A stretch of 13,377 nt of DNA, from the NCBI GenBank assembly GCA_902464295.1, contig CABQIW010000043.1, positions 1 to 13,377 of the forward strand, in the 5' to 3' direction. Source of the DNA: an uncultured Eggerthella sp. Lineage in GTDB: Bacteria; Actinomycetota; Coriobacteriia; Coriobacteriales; Eggerthellaceae. Both the position numbers and the translations under genes were made by a program. Shown one piece after another: positions 7,482-13,377 of this stretch. A model generated the notes under the pieces. It was not told the DNA's origin. It made no database searches and worked only from the letters and a program-made list of their open reading frames with translations. Every line of letters starts with the position of its first letter. Position 1 is the stretch's first letter.

Positions 7482-7895
7482 ATGGCTGTTGCCCAGTTAA
7501 GTGTTTTCATCGAGAGCAAGGTCGGTCATCTGAAGCGCGTGCTCGAAGTGTTCGTGGAGAACGATATCAGCGTGAAAGGCTATGCGTTAAGCGATACGGG
7601 CGATTATGGCATCGCGCGATTCGTGGTCGACAAGCCGCAGCGTGCTTTTGAAGTGCTCGAGGCGAAGGGTATGGCGGTCAAGCAGGCTGATGTGCTCTGC
7701 TTGAAGCTTGTCGATGAGCCGGGTGAGCTCGTGCGCGTGTTCGATGTGATCGCCCAGCAAGATATGAACGTGAAGTATTCCTACTCGCTCATCTCGACCT
7801 ATATCGCGGTCGGCGTCGAAGACGTTGCGCGTGCTGAAGCTGCATTGGCTGAACAACCGGTCGAGCTCGTTTCGCAGGTTGATTTCTCGGCGTAA
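7482..7895 (+). CDS. Tandem ACT-domain protein (copy 2)
   Basis: A 137-residue paralogue of the ACT protein at 2792-3214, again with two ACT repeats (about 1-70 and 71-137). The copies share the QL(T/S)VF(I/L)E start, the DT.D(Y/F)GI.R segment near residue 40 and a V..PG.L..(V/L)FD pattern at the start of the second repeat, but differ at most other positions. The first repeat has SKVGHL where amino-acid-binding ACT domains usually carry NxxG, so its ligand may differ from that of copy 1. The ATG at 7482 has GGAG with a 7-base spacer; a longer reading from 7323 would overlap iorB and is not supported. It is co-transcribed with iorAB and is the likely regulator of this enzyme or of the following ligase (inference). 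Confidence 0.85.
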   Translation: MAVAQLSVFIESKVGHLKRVLEVFVENDISVKGYALSDTGDYGIARFVVDKPQRAFEVLEAKGMAVKQADVLCLKLVDEPGELVRVFDVIAQQDMNVKYSYSLISTYIAVGVEDVARAEAALAEQPVELVSQVDFSA

Positions 7896-7914
7896 TGCGT
7901 TTGCTGTCTGTGCG

Positions 7915-7924
7915 CTACTAGTAG
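7915..7924. promoter_or_regulatory. Perfect 10-base palindrome before paaK2
   Basis: CTACTAGTAG is a perfect palindrome in the 77-base gap between act2 and the second ligase. This is the largest gap inside the aromatic cluster, so the site could be an operator or a weak processing signal. It has no loop and no following T-run, so it is not a terminator. A palindrome this short may also arise by chance. Confidence 0.25.
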
Positions 7925-7972
7925 TCGTTATCTCCTTCCATCCCTCCTATTCAGTATCAGAATCGAGAACCT

Positions 7973-9292
7973 ATGAGTAATTCAGTGATCACCCCGATGT
8001 TCCAGCCCGAGATCGAAACTATGTCGCGTGAAGAGATCCGCGCGCTGCAGCTTGCTAAGCTCAAGGATCAGGTTGCGTGGACCTATGAACGCGTGCCCTG
8101 GTATCGCGAGAAGATGGGGGAACTTGGCGTGGTGCCGGGCGATATCCAAACGCTCGAAGACATTCGCAAACTTCCCTTTACGGACAAGTCAGTGCTGCGC
8201 GATACCTATCCGTTCGGTCTTTTTGCCATTCCGCTCGATGATGTGGTGCGCCTGCATGCTTCGTCGGGCACTACGGGAAAGCCGATCGTGGTGGGGTATA
8301 ACGATCACGATCTGGATATCTGGCGTGATTGCATCGCCCGCTTGGCCCAGATGGCAGGTGTGGTACCTTCGGACCGCGTTCAGATGGCATTTGGCTATGG
8401 CATGTTCACCGGTGGCTTCGGGTTGCACTATGGTCTTGAGCATCTGGGTTGCATGGTCATCCCGGCAGGGTCGGGCAATACCGAACGTCATCTCATGATG
8501 ATCAACGACTACCAGACCACCGTGCTCATCGCTACGCCTTCCTATGCGATGCACATGTGCGAATATGGCGAGAAGCATGGTTTCGATTGGGAGAACTCGA
8601 GCTTGCGCATCGGGCTTTTCGGTGGCGAGCCTTGTCCGCCTGCGCTCAAAGAAGAGATCGAGCGCCGTATGCACATCATCTGCACCGATAATTACGGCCT
8701 CACCGAAGTGATGGGTCCGGGCGTTTCAGGTGAATGCCTTGCGTGTCGCGACATGCAGCATATCGCGGAGGACCATTTCTTCTGGGAGATCGTCGATCCA
8801 AAGACCGGCGAGCCGCTGCCTGAGGGCGTGCCGGGCGAGTTGGTGCTCACGCCGCTTGACAAGCAGGCGTTCCCTGTGCTGCGTTACCGCACACACGACC
8901 TGAGCTATGTGATCACCGAGCCGTGCGCATGCGGACGCACTCATGCGCGCATGAAGAAGGTGCGTACCCGCACCGACGATATGCTTATCATCCGCGGAAC
9001 GAATGTGTTCCCTTCGCAGGTGGAGGACATCCTGGCTGGCATCGAAGGGGTGAGCCCTCATTATCGCATTGAGGTCGATAACGATAACGGACTCGATCAT
9101 ATGGTCATCATGGTCGAGCTGTTGCCAGAAGCGTTCAGCGATTCCTTTGAAGAGATGGATCGCTTCCGCAAGCAGATCCAGACTAAGCTCAAGGATACGA
9201 TGCTCGTCTCGTCCGATGTGAAGCTCATCGAGCCAGGTGGGATCGAGCGCAGTTTCGGCAAGACGAAACATGTCACCGATCGCAGAAACTAA
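7973..9292 (+). CDS. paaK: Phenylacetate-CoA ligase-type aryl-CoA ligase (copy 2)
   Basis: A 439-residue PaaK-family ligase, paralogous to the gene at 1485-2792. Motifs are SSGTTGKP at 98-105 (the standard nucleotide loop), YGLTEVMGPG at 241-250, YRTHD at 305-309, CACGRT at 318-323, RTRTDDM...RGTNVFPSQ at 331-349 and a C-terminal ERSFGKTKH at 425-433. The last motif departs from the RSEGKAKR pattern seen in copy 1, although a lysine remains at 430. The predicted product is an arylacetyl-CoA, made with AMP and pyrophosphate. The start at 7973 has only a weak GAG upstream; the N-terminus FQPEIETMSREE still aligns with copy 1. It lies 77 bases after act2 and probably belongs to the ior operon, though an internal promoter is possible. 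Two ligases may differ in substrate, such as indole- versus phenyl- or hydroxyphenyl-acetate (inference). Confidence 0.9.
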   Translation: MSNSVITPMFQPEIETMSREEIRALQLAKLKDQVAWTYERVPWYREKMGELGVVPGDIQTLEDIRKLPFTDKSVLRDTYPFGLFAIPLDDVVRLHASSGTTGKPIVVGYNDHDLDIWRDCIARLAQMAGVVPSDRVQMAFGYGMFTGGFGLHYGLEHLGCMVIPAGSGNTERHLMMINDYQTTVLIATPSYAMHMCEYGEKHGFDWENSSLRIGLFGGEPCPPALKEEIERRMHIICTDNYGLTEVMGPGVSGECLACRDMQHIAEDHFFWEIVDPKTGEPLPEGVPGELVLTPLDKQAFPVLRYRTHDLSYVITEPCACGRTHARMKKVRTRTDDMLIIRGTNVFPSQVEDILAGIEGVSPHYRIEVDNDNGLDHMVIMVELLPEAFSDSFEEMDRFRKQIQTKLKDTMLVSSDVKLIEPGGIERSFGKTKHVTDRRN

Positions 9293-9296
9293 TGAG

Positions 9297-10235
9297 ATGA
9301 AACGGCCGCTCCTTCGCGGTCGTTTTGCACCGAGCCCTTCAGGACGGTTCCATATCGGCAATATCTTCGCGTCCCTTATCGCGACGCTCGTTGCCGATGA
9401 GATGGTGCTGCGCATCGAAGACCTCGATCCCGATCGCTCCAAGCAAGAGCATATCGATGCGATCGTGCGCGATCTGACATGGTTCGGGTTCGAATGGGTC
9501 GATACGGTCGTCTATCAAAGTGCCCCAGACCAGCAGGAACGCTACCAGCATGCATGCGAGGTGCTCGAGGCGCAAGGGCTCGTGTATCCCTGCTTCTGCA
9601 CGCGCGCCGACTTGCATAGCGCCCGTGCCCCTCATGTTGGGGAAGAGTTCATCTATCAGAACACCTGCAAGGGCATCTCACCTGAAGTGCGCAGCGAACG
9701 CATGTCCACCGAACGCTATGCACTGCGCCTTGATGTGGGCGCTGCCCCAAGTCCGCTGTGCTTTGCTGACATATTTCAAGGCGAGAGCTGTTTCGATCTT
9801 GTGCGTGAAGCAGGGGATTTCATCATCAAGCGCAGCGATGGAGTATTCGCTTATCAGCTTGCGGTGGTGGTCGATGATGCTGCTTCGGGCATCGATTCGG
9901 TCGTGCGCGGTGTTGACTTGCTCACGTCGACACCCAAGCAGACCTACCTGCAACGCTTGCTCGGTCTGCCAACGCCTGTTTATGGCCATGTGCCGATCTT
10001 CGTGGATGGCAGCGGGCGCAAGCTCTCTAAGCGCAACAAGGACGCATCGCTTAGCTACCTTATCGATGATATGGGCTTGAGCGCAGAGGTGATCTTGGGG
10101 TATCTCGCATATTGCTCGGGCATCATCCCTGAGTGGGAAGCGATGAACATCGCAGAGCTTAAACGGGAGGCATGCTTGAGCGCGCTCGAAGGGAAGCGTG
10201 CGATCGTTTGGCAGCCGCCAACGCTGCGTGCCTAG
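9297..10235 (+). CDS. gluQ: Glutamyl-Q tRNA(Asp) synthetase
   Basis: A 312-residue truncated glutamyl-tRNA synthetase paralogue. GluQ-RS attaches glutamate to the queuosine base at the wobble position of tRNA(Asp); it consists of the catalytic domain only, without the anticodon-binding part. Visible signs are FAPSPSGRFHIGN at 10-22 (the HIGH-type motif), RIEDLDPDR at 39-47, a zinc-site pattern C99-x-C101 ... Y120-x3-C124 that matches the GluQ-RS zinc ligands, and KLSKRN at 242-247 (the KMSKS-type motif). The length of about 300 fits GluQ and is far short of full GltX (about 470-500). ATG 9297 is used because the protein then starts just before the conserved core; an upstream in-frame reading is inside paaK2. 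It lies 4 bases after the paaK2 stop, so it may be read through from the aromatic operon although its function is unrelated. Confidence 0.88.
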   Translation: MKRPLLRGRFAPSPSGRFHIGNIFASLIATLVADEMVLRIEDLDPDRSKQEHIDAIVRDLTWFGFEWVDTVVYQSAPDQQERYQHACEVLEAQGLVYPCFCTRADLHSARAPHVGEEFIYQNTCKGISPEVRSERMSTERYALRLDVGAAPSPLCFADIFQGESCFDLVREAGDFIIKRSDGVFAYQLAVVVDDAASGIDSVVRGVDLLTSTPKQTYLQRLLGLPTPVYGHVPIFVDGSGRKLSKRNKDASLSYLIDDMGLSAEVILGYLAYCSGIIPEWEAMNIAELKREACLSALEGKRAIVWQPPTLRA

Positions 10236-10251
10236 ATAATGCCTAGATGAA
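10230..10251. repeat. Near-perfect tandem repeat over two convergent stop codons
   Basis: GCCTAGATAAT (10230-10240) is followed at once by GCCTAGATGAAT. The first copy carries the TAG stop of gluQ and the second the stop of the - strand prenyltransferase (CTA read on the + strand). The genes are separated by only 7 bases, with no hairpin terminator between them. Confidence 0.6.
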
Positions 10252-11217
10252 TGAGACGATCGGCGTGATCGCGATCGCTAGACAATAGAACGAGATGAAG
10301 ATGATGTTCAAGCTGATGATCTGAGCCATGGCACCATCGCGGGAGTTCTGGTTCAAAGGATTAGCGAACAGGGCGCGCAAGACCGGGAAGGCTGCGCAGA
10401 TCATCAAGATCCCCATCACCACACCTGGAGTGTAGAAGCACAGTTCAAGGATGAGCGTTACCGCTATCCACACGATAAGGGCGAGCTTGTAGAACATCGG
10501 AGCTTGTTCGCGCCCAAGCGTGACGGCGAGGGTGTGGCGCTTCGAAGCGATATCCTTCTCGATGTCGCACGTATTGTTCGTGGCGAGGATCATGCCGATG
10601 CCGATCATGAGCGGAAGCCCGGTGAGCATGAGCCACCAGTCGAGCACACCAGAAAGAACGTAGACGCATGCCAGCGGGATGAGGCCGCCCATGGTGAAGC
10701 CGATCGCAACTTCGCCGATCGGGAGATAGGAAAGCGGCGTCTTGCCTGCGGAATAGATGACCACCACGATCGCGCCGATGATGCCGATTACCAACACAGT
10801 GAGCCCTGAGAGAGAAACGATGTAGAAACCGAGGATCGCAGCGATGACCAGCTGGGCAATGGCGAATACGAGCACGTGCTTCGGGTTCAAGCGATGGTAG
10901 ACCAGCACCGCATCGAAGGTATCTTCAGAGGAGTTCTCGAGCGAATCAGTGCCTTTCTTATAGTCGAAGTAATCGTTCAAGGTGTTCGCTGCCGCTTGCA
11001 TCAATGTGCAGATGACGAACAGGATCGCGAACAGAAGAAGGTTCACGCTTCCTGAGAATGTGACCGTGGTGAACACGAGCGTGAAGGTGAGCGCAAGGAT
11101 CGAAGGCGCGAGCGTGTGAGGTGCCATGAGTTGGAAGCAGAGCTTTGGCGTGAGCGGCTCGAAAGCTTTTTCAACTGACCTGCGGTTGTTTCTCTGTTCC
11201 ACGATACCTCTCTCCAT
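10243..11217 (-). CDS. menA: UbiA-family prenyltransferase, probably 1,4-dihydroxy-2-naphthoate polyprenyltransferase
   Basis: A 324-residue integral membrane protein with about eight or nine hydrophobic segments. The two aspartate-rich signatures of the UbiA superfamily are visible: NDYFDYKKGTD at 81-91 and NNTCDIEKD at 214-222. GKTPLSYLPIGE at about 158-169 resembles the corresponding MenA loop. MenA attaches the polyprenyl chain to 1,4-dihydroxy-2-naphthoate in the membrane to make demethylmenaquinone. Other UbiA members (UbiA, heme O synthase, digeranylgeranylglyceryl phosphate synthase) are possible, but the NDYFDYKKGTD form and length favour MenA. The start is uncertain: ATG 11217 (with an AGAAGAG site) is chosen; a TTG at 11238 would overlap a possible -10 box, and a GTG at 11202 also has a GAGAGAGG just upstream. 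It is divergent from the hotdog thioesterase. Confidence 0.8.
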   Translation of the reverse strand: MERGIVEQRNNRRSVEKAFEPLTPKLCFQLMAPHTLAPSILALTFTLVFTTVTFSGSVNLLLFAILFVICTLMQAAANTLNDYFDYKKGTDSLENSSEDTFDAVLVYHRLNPKHVLVFAIAQLVIAAILGFYIVSLSGLTVLVIGIIGAIVVVIYSAGKTPLSYLPIGEVAIGFTMGGLIPLACVYVLSGVLDWWLMLTGLPLMIGIGMILATNNTCDIEKDIASKRHTLAVTLGREQAPMFYKLALIVWIAVTLILELCFYTPGVVMGILMICAAFPVLRALFANPLNQNSRDGAMAQIISLNIIFISFYCLAIAITPIVSFI

Positions 11218-11287
11218 AAACATCTCTTCTGCGTTCAATTATATAAGTTAGTATTAAGTGCGAGATCAAAAGATGGGGAGTGTAGCA
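11218..11287. promoter_or_regulatory. Divergent AT-rich promoter region between menA and the thioesterase
   Basis: The bases between the two divergent genes include the most AT-rich run of the window. On the - strand TATAAT (11243 to 11238) is a good -10 match, with TTGATC as a possible -35 but at a long spacing of 20. On the + strand TAGTAT at 11249-11254 is a weak -10 candidate without a clear -35. GGGGAG at 11275-11280 is the thioesterase ribosome site, 7 bases before ATG 11288. Confidence 0.5.
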
Positions 11288-11725
11288 ATGGAGTTCGTGA
11301 CAGATATCGAAGTGCGCTATTCGGAGACCGATTGCATGGGCGTTGTCTACCATGCGAACTATTTCAGCTGGTTCGACGTGGCGCGTTGCCGCTTACTGGA
11401 GGAGATCGGCTTTCCGTATCCTCAGATCGAAGCGGATGGCTATCAGTGCCCCGTGATCGATGCGCACATCTCGTATGGTGTTCCCTTCAAGTTCGGTGAA
11501 ACCGCAACGATCTATACGCGTATCTCGCAAGCGAGTGCGGTGCGCACCACCTATAGCTATCGCATCTTCGCCAAGGGCGAGAATTCCGAAACGGCGAAGC
11601 CGCGCATCACGGGGTATACCACGCACGCGGTGGTATCGACGGAAACCTTCAAACCGTGTGCGGTGAAGAAGGTCATGCCTGAGCTCTACGCAACGTATAA
11701 GAAGATCGAACAGCCTGAGGCGTAA
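11288..11725 (+). CDS. Hotdog-fold acyl-CoA thioesterase (4HBT/YbgC type)
   Basis: A 145-residue hotdog-fold protein of the 4-hydroxybenzoyl-CoA thioesterase group. The signature near the N-terminus, ETDCMGVVYHANYFSWFD (13-30), contains the expected catalytic aspartate D15 and the following GVVYHANY helix start. The family hydrolyses acyl- or aryl-CoA thioesters in the cytosol and is usually 130-150 residues. Start ATG 11288 has a strong GGGGAG site; a GTG at 11258 and an ATG at 11273 lie upstream without such support. Being divergent from menA, it may be a DHNA-CoA thioesterase of menaquinone synthesis; being near two arylacetyl-CoA ligases and iorAB, it may instead release arylacetates. A generic YbgC/FadM housekeeping role cannot be excluded. 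Family is firm, substrate is open. Confidence 0.87.
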   Translation: MEFVTDIEVRYSETDCMGVVYHANYFSWFDVARCRLLEEIGFPYPQIEADGYQCPVIDAHISYGVPFKFGETATIYTRISQASAVRTTYSYRIFAKGENSETAKPRITGYTTHAVVSTETFKPCAVKKVMPELYATYKKIEQPEA

Positions 11726-11862
11726 TTGCGATGTAGGAACGAGAGACAACCAACGTATCTTGTGCGCTATCTTGTGTCAGAACAGGTGAAATGCGCATGA
11801 TGTCGAATAGTCATCAAGGCTGATCGACGGTCGTTTCGTCTTTTCGTTCTTAAGGATGTTCT
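11726..11862 (+). promoter_or_regulatory. Gap before the MATE gene with a 12-base-period direct repeat
   Basis: This 137-base gap is the second-longest non-coding stretch here. It contains TATCTTGTG twice (11756-11764 and 11768-11776), separated by CGC so that the copies are 12 bases apart, near one helical turn. AAGGA at 11852-11856 lies 6 bases before the MATE ATG. No standard promoter pair could be named with confidence, and there is no hairpin with a T-run after the thioesterase. Confidence 0.35.
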
Positions 11863-13200
11863 ATGTCTGAAAATAGGATCGCTCAAAACTTTGGTGCGTG
11901 GGGATTGTTGAAATACGCGCTTCCCACCGTATGCATGATGCTCTTCACGTCCATCTATACGATGGTCGATGGGGTGTTCGTGGCGCAGTTCGTTTCGGTC
12001 GATGCGCTCTCTGCGCTCAATATCGTGAACCCGCTTTTTTCGCTCGTGATGGGTTTCGGGGTGATGCTCGGCGCTGGTGGCTCTGCCGTCATCGCAAAGA
12101 ATATCGGTGAAGGCGAAGAGCAGCAGGCGTTCGATAACTTGAGCACGCTCGTGTTCTTCGGCACGATCCTTGGTCTGGTGCTCATGGTCTTGATCCTCGT
12201 TTTCATGGAGCCTGTTTTGAGCTTGCTCGGCGCAACCGAGATACTGATGCCGTACTGCAAGGATTACTGCTATTACATCGTTGGATTCTTGGCACCGTGG
12301 GTGCTCGAGCTCATGTTCTCGAGCTATTTCATCACGGCAGGAAAGCCTCAGATCGGGCTCATCGCAACACTGTGTTCTGGCATCTTCAACATCGTGGGGG
12401 ATTATTTCCTGATCGTGGTCGTAGGAATGGGAATCAGGGGAGCTGCACTTGCAACAGGGCTTGCGACCTGTATTCCCGTGGTGATTGCGCTCATCTACTT
12501 CTTCAATAAGGAGCATAGCCTTCATTTCGGACGCATCATGAATCGTCCGCGTATGATCCTGAAGAGTTGCACCAATGGGGTTTCGGAGATGATCTCGAAC
12601 CTTGCTGCGATGGTCATCACGCTTTCCTATAACCTCATCATGCTTCGCCTTGCTGGTGAAGCGGGCGTTGCTGCGATAACGGTCATCCTCTACCTAGAGT
12701 TTCTCTTCACAGCCGGGCTGTACGGTTTTGCAAGTGGCATTGCGCCGATCATCAGCTATAACTTCGGGGCACAGAACCGTGTGCGTCTGCGTCGGGTGGT
12801 ACGTGACGCCTATATATTCATTGCGGCTGCGTCGGTCATTCTCTATGCTGCCTGCATGTTCGGTAATGAATTCTTGGTAGGGATCTTCGTTGCGCCCGGG
12901 ACCGAATTGTTCGCTATGGCAAGCGGAGGCTTGCGCATCTTTGCAACGGGCTTCTTGTTCGCTGGGTTCAGCCTTATGACCTCGAATATGTTCACCGCAC
13001 TTTCGAACGGTGGTATTTCCGCACTCATCTCCACGCTGCGCAGCTTCGTTTTCGTGCTCATCTGTTTGATCTTGTTCTCGACGTTGTGGGGCATAACGGG
13101 CGTGTGGTGTGCGGTGCCTGTTGCCGAAGTGCTCTCGTTGATCGTTTGTGGCATCTGCATCGCACTTTTCTACAAGCGCTATTTCGCTTTAAAGGAGTAG
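11863..13200 (+). CDS. MATE-family multidrug/cation antiporter
   Basis: A 445-residue polytopic membrane protein with about twelve hydrophobic segments arranged as two related halves, the layout and length of MATE efflux transporters. The first half opens with ALPTVCMMLFTSIYTMVDGVF (the family's typical TM1 stretch, residues about 19-38), then a glycine-rich GAGGSAVIAKNIGEG at about 68-82. The second half includes SGIAPIISYNFGAQN at about 291-305, the usual MATE loop. These proteins export cationic or other drugs and metabolites using Na+ or H+ gradients; it resembles the MepA-like branch, but substrate cannot be read from sequence. It has its own AAGGA ribosome site and a 137-base leader, so it is probably a separate unit. 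The stop codon lies inside a perfect hairpin. Confidence 0.92.
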   Translation: MSENRIAQNFGAWGLLKYALPTVCMMLFTSIYTMVDGVFVAQFVSVDALSALNIVNPLFSLVMGFGVMLGAGGSAVIAKNIGEGEEQQAFDNLSTLVFFGTILGLVLMVLILVFMEPVLSLLGATEILMPYCKDYCYYIVGFLAPWVLELMFSSYFITAGKPQIGLIATLCSGIFNIVGDYFLIVVVGMGIRGAALATGLATCIPVVIALIYFFNKEHSLHFGRIMNRPRMILKSCTNGVSEMISNLAAMVITLSYNLIMLRLAGEAGVAAITVILYLEFLFTAGLYGFASGIAPIISYNFGAQNRVRLRRVVRDAYIFIAAASVILYAACMFGNEFLVGIFVAPGTELFAMASGGLRIFATGFLFAGFSLMTSNMFTALSNGGISALISTLRSFVFVLICLILFSTLWGITGVWCAVPVAEVLSLIVCGICIALFYKRYFALKE

Positions 13201-13221
13201 TTTGTCTGTCGACAAACTACT
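13196..13221 (+). terminator. Perfect hairpin over the MATE stop codon, possible terminator
   Basis: An 11-base arm AGTAGTTTGTC is followed by a 4-base loop TGTC and its exact reverse complement GACAAACTACT. The left arm includes the TAG stop of the MATE gene. The bases after it are TTCTCG, so the U-run is weak; it could be a weak intrinsic terminator, a protective 3' stem or a protein-binding palindrome. Confidence 0.5.
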
Positions 13222-13295
13222 TTCTCGACGCTGTGCAGCTTCTATGGTTTGATCAGCGCCGAGGGCGAGACACGAGGTTCCCCGCTTCCCTGTTC

Positions 13296-13319
13296 GCGAA
13301 TCAGCTCATGCTGATTCGC
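13296..13319. repeat. Perfect 10-base inverted repeat in the terminal non-coding region
   Basis: GCGAATCAGC, loop TCAT, then GCTGATTCGC. It sits in the last 177 bases of the window, which have no convincing gene. A looser outer pairing joins CCGAGGGCGA (13259-13268) with TCGCTCGG (13335-13342), after which comes GTTTTATTA, so the whole could be a branched terminator or a REP-like element. The window ends before its limits can be seen. Confidence 0.5.
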
Positions 13320-13377
13320 TCATGCGTCGCTGCTTCGCTCGGGTTTTATTACTAATGAATTTAGTCGGCGAAGAGTC

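Noticed and set aside
7896..7972. Standard promoter for paaK2
   Set aside because: No -35/-10 pair with 16-18 base spacing could be made out; only the palindrome and pyrimidine-rich stretches are seen.
11767..12525. Open frame of 252 codons on the - strand opposite the start of the MATE gene
   Set aside because: Composition is extremely His/Glu/Arg-rich with no domain, antisense to a well-supported membrane protein.
13086..13355. Possible 89-residue protein running from inside the MATE gene into the tail
   Set aside because: Most of it is an out-of-frame reading of MATE; the remainder has no ribosome site, no domain and passes through two hairpins.
1..13377. CRISPR array, tRNA, rRNA, transposase or phage genes
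   Set aside because: No regularly spaced repeats, cloverleaf, rRNA core sequence, transposase motif or phage structural protein was recognised on either strand.

Overview
The window is one dense, almost entirely coding stretch of about 13.4 kb from a mid-GC bacterium that is probably a strict anaerobe. Oxygen-sensitive ferredoxin chemistry (indolepyruvate ferredoxin oxidoreductase), two phenylacetate-CoA-ligase-type enzymes, a VanW protein, a D-Ala-D-Ala carboxypeptidase and a menaquinone-type prenyltransferase would suit a gut-type actinobacterium of class Coriobacteriia (Eggerthellaceae-like). That placement is an inference from gene content and codon style and was not tested by any search.

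Layout. Positions 1-4634 and 4662-5096 run on the + strand: a VanW/peptidoglycan-binding protein cut by the window edge; a PaaK-type aryl-CoA ligase (paaK1); a tandem-ACT protein (act1); an exported D,D-carboxypeptidase whose start overlaps act1; and a small zinc-ribbon/FHA protein. Positions 5154-9292 continue with iorA, iorB, a second tandem-ACT protein (act2) and a second PaaK-type ligase (paaK2). Glutamyl-Q tRNA(Asp) synthetase (gluQ) follows 4 bases later. A MenA/UbiA prenyltransferase lies convergently on the - strand, divergent from a hotdog thioesterase. A MATE transporter then follows on the + strand. The last 177 bases hold no convincing gene but two perfect hairpins.

How the genes work together. 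The core is an aromatic 2-oxoacid/aryl-CoA module: IorAB interconverts aryl-pyruvates and arylacetyl-CoA with ferredoxin, and PaaK-type ligases interconvert arylacetates and arylacetyl-CoA. It could run catabolically (aromatic amino acids to arylacetates) or anabolically (salvage of arylacetates into aromatic amino acids). Each ligase has its own tandem-ACT partner, giving the mirrored order paaK-ACT ... iorAB-ACT-paaK, with a cell-wall enzyme and an FHA protein embedded in the middle. The ACT proteins are plausible amino-acid sensors of the pathway. The thioesterase/MenA pair may form a separate menaquinone unit.

The most interesting points are the duplicated ligase-ACT modules around a single iorAB, the cell-wall and FHA genes embedded among them, the divergent motifs of the two ligases, the possible DHNA-CoA thioesterase next to menA, and several short repeats and palindromes in the intergenic gaps.
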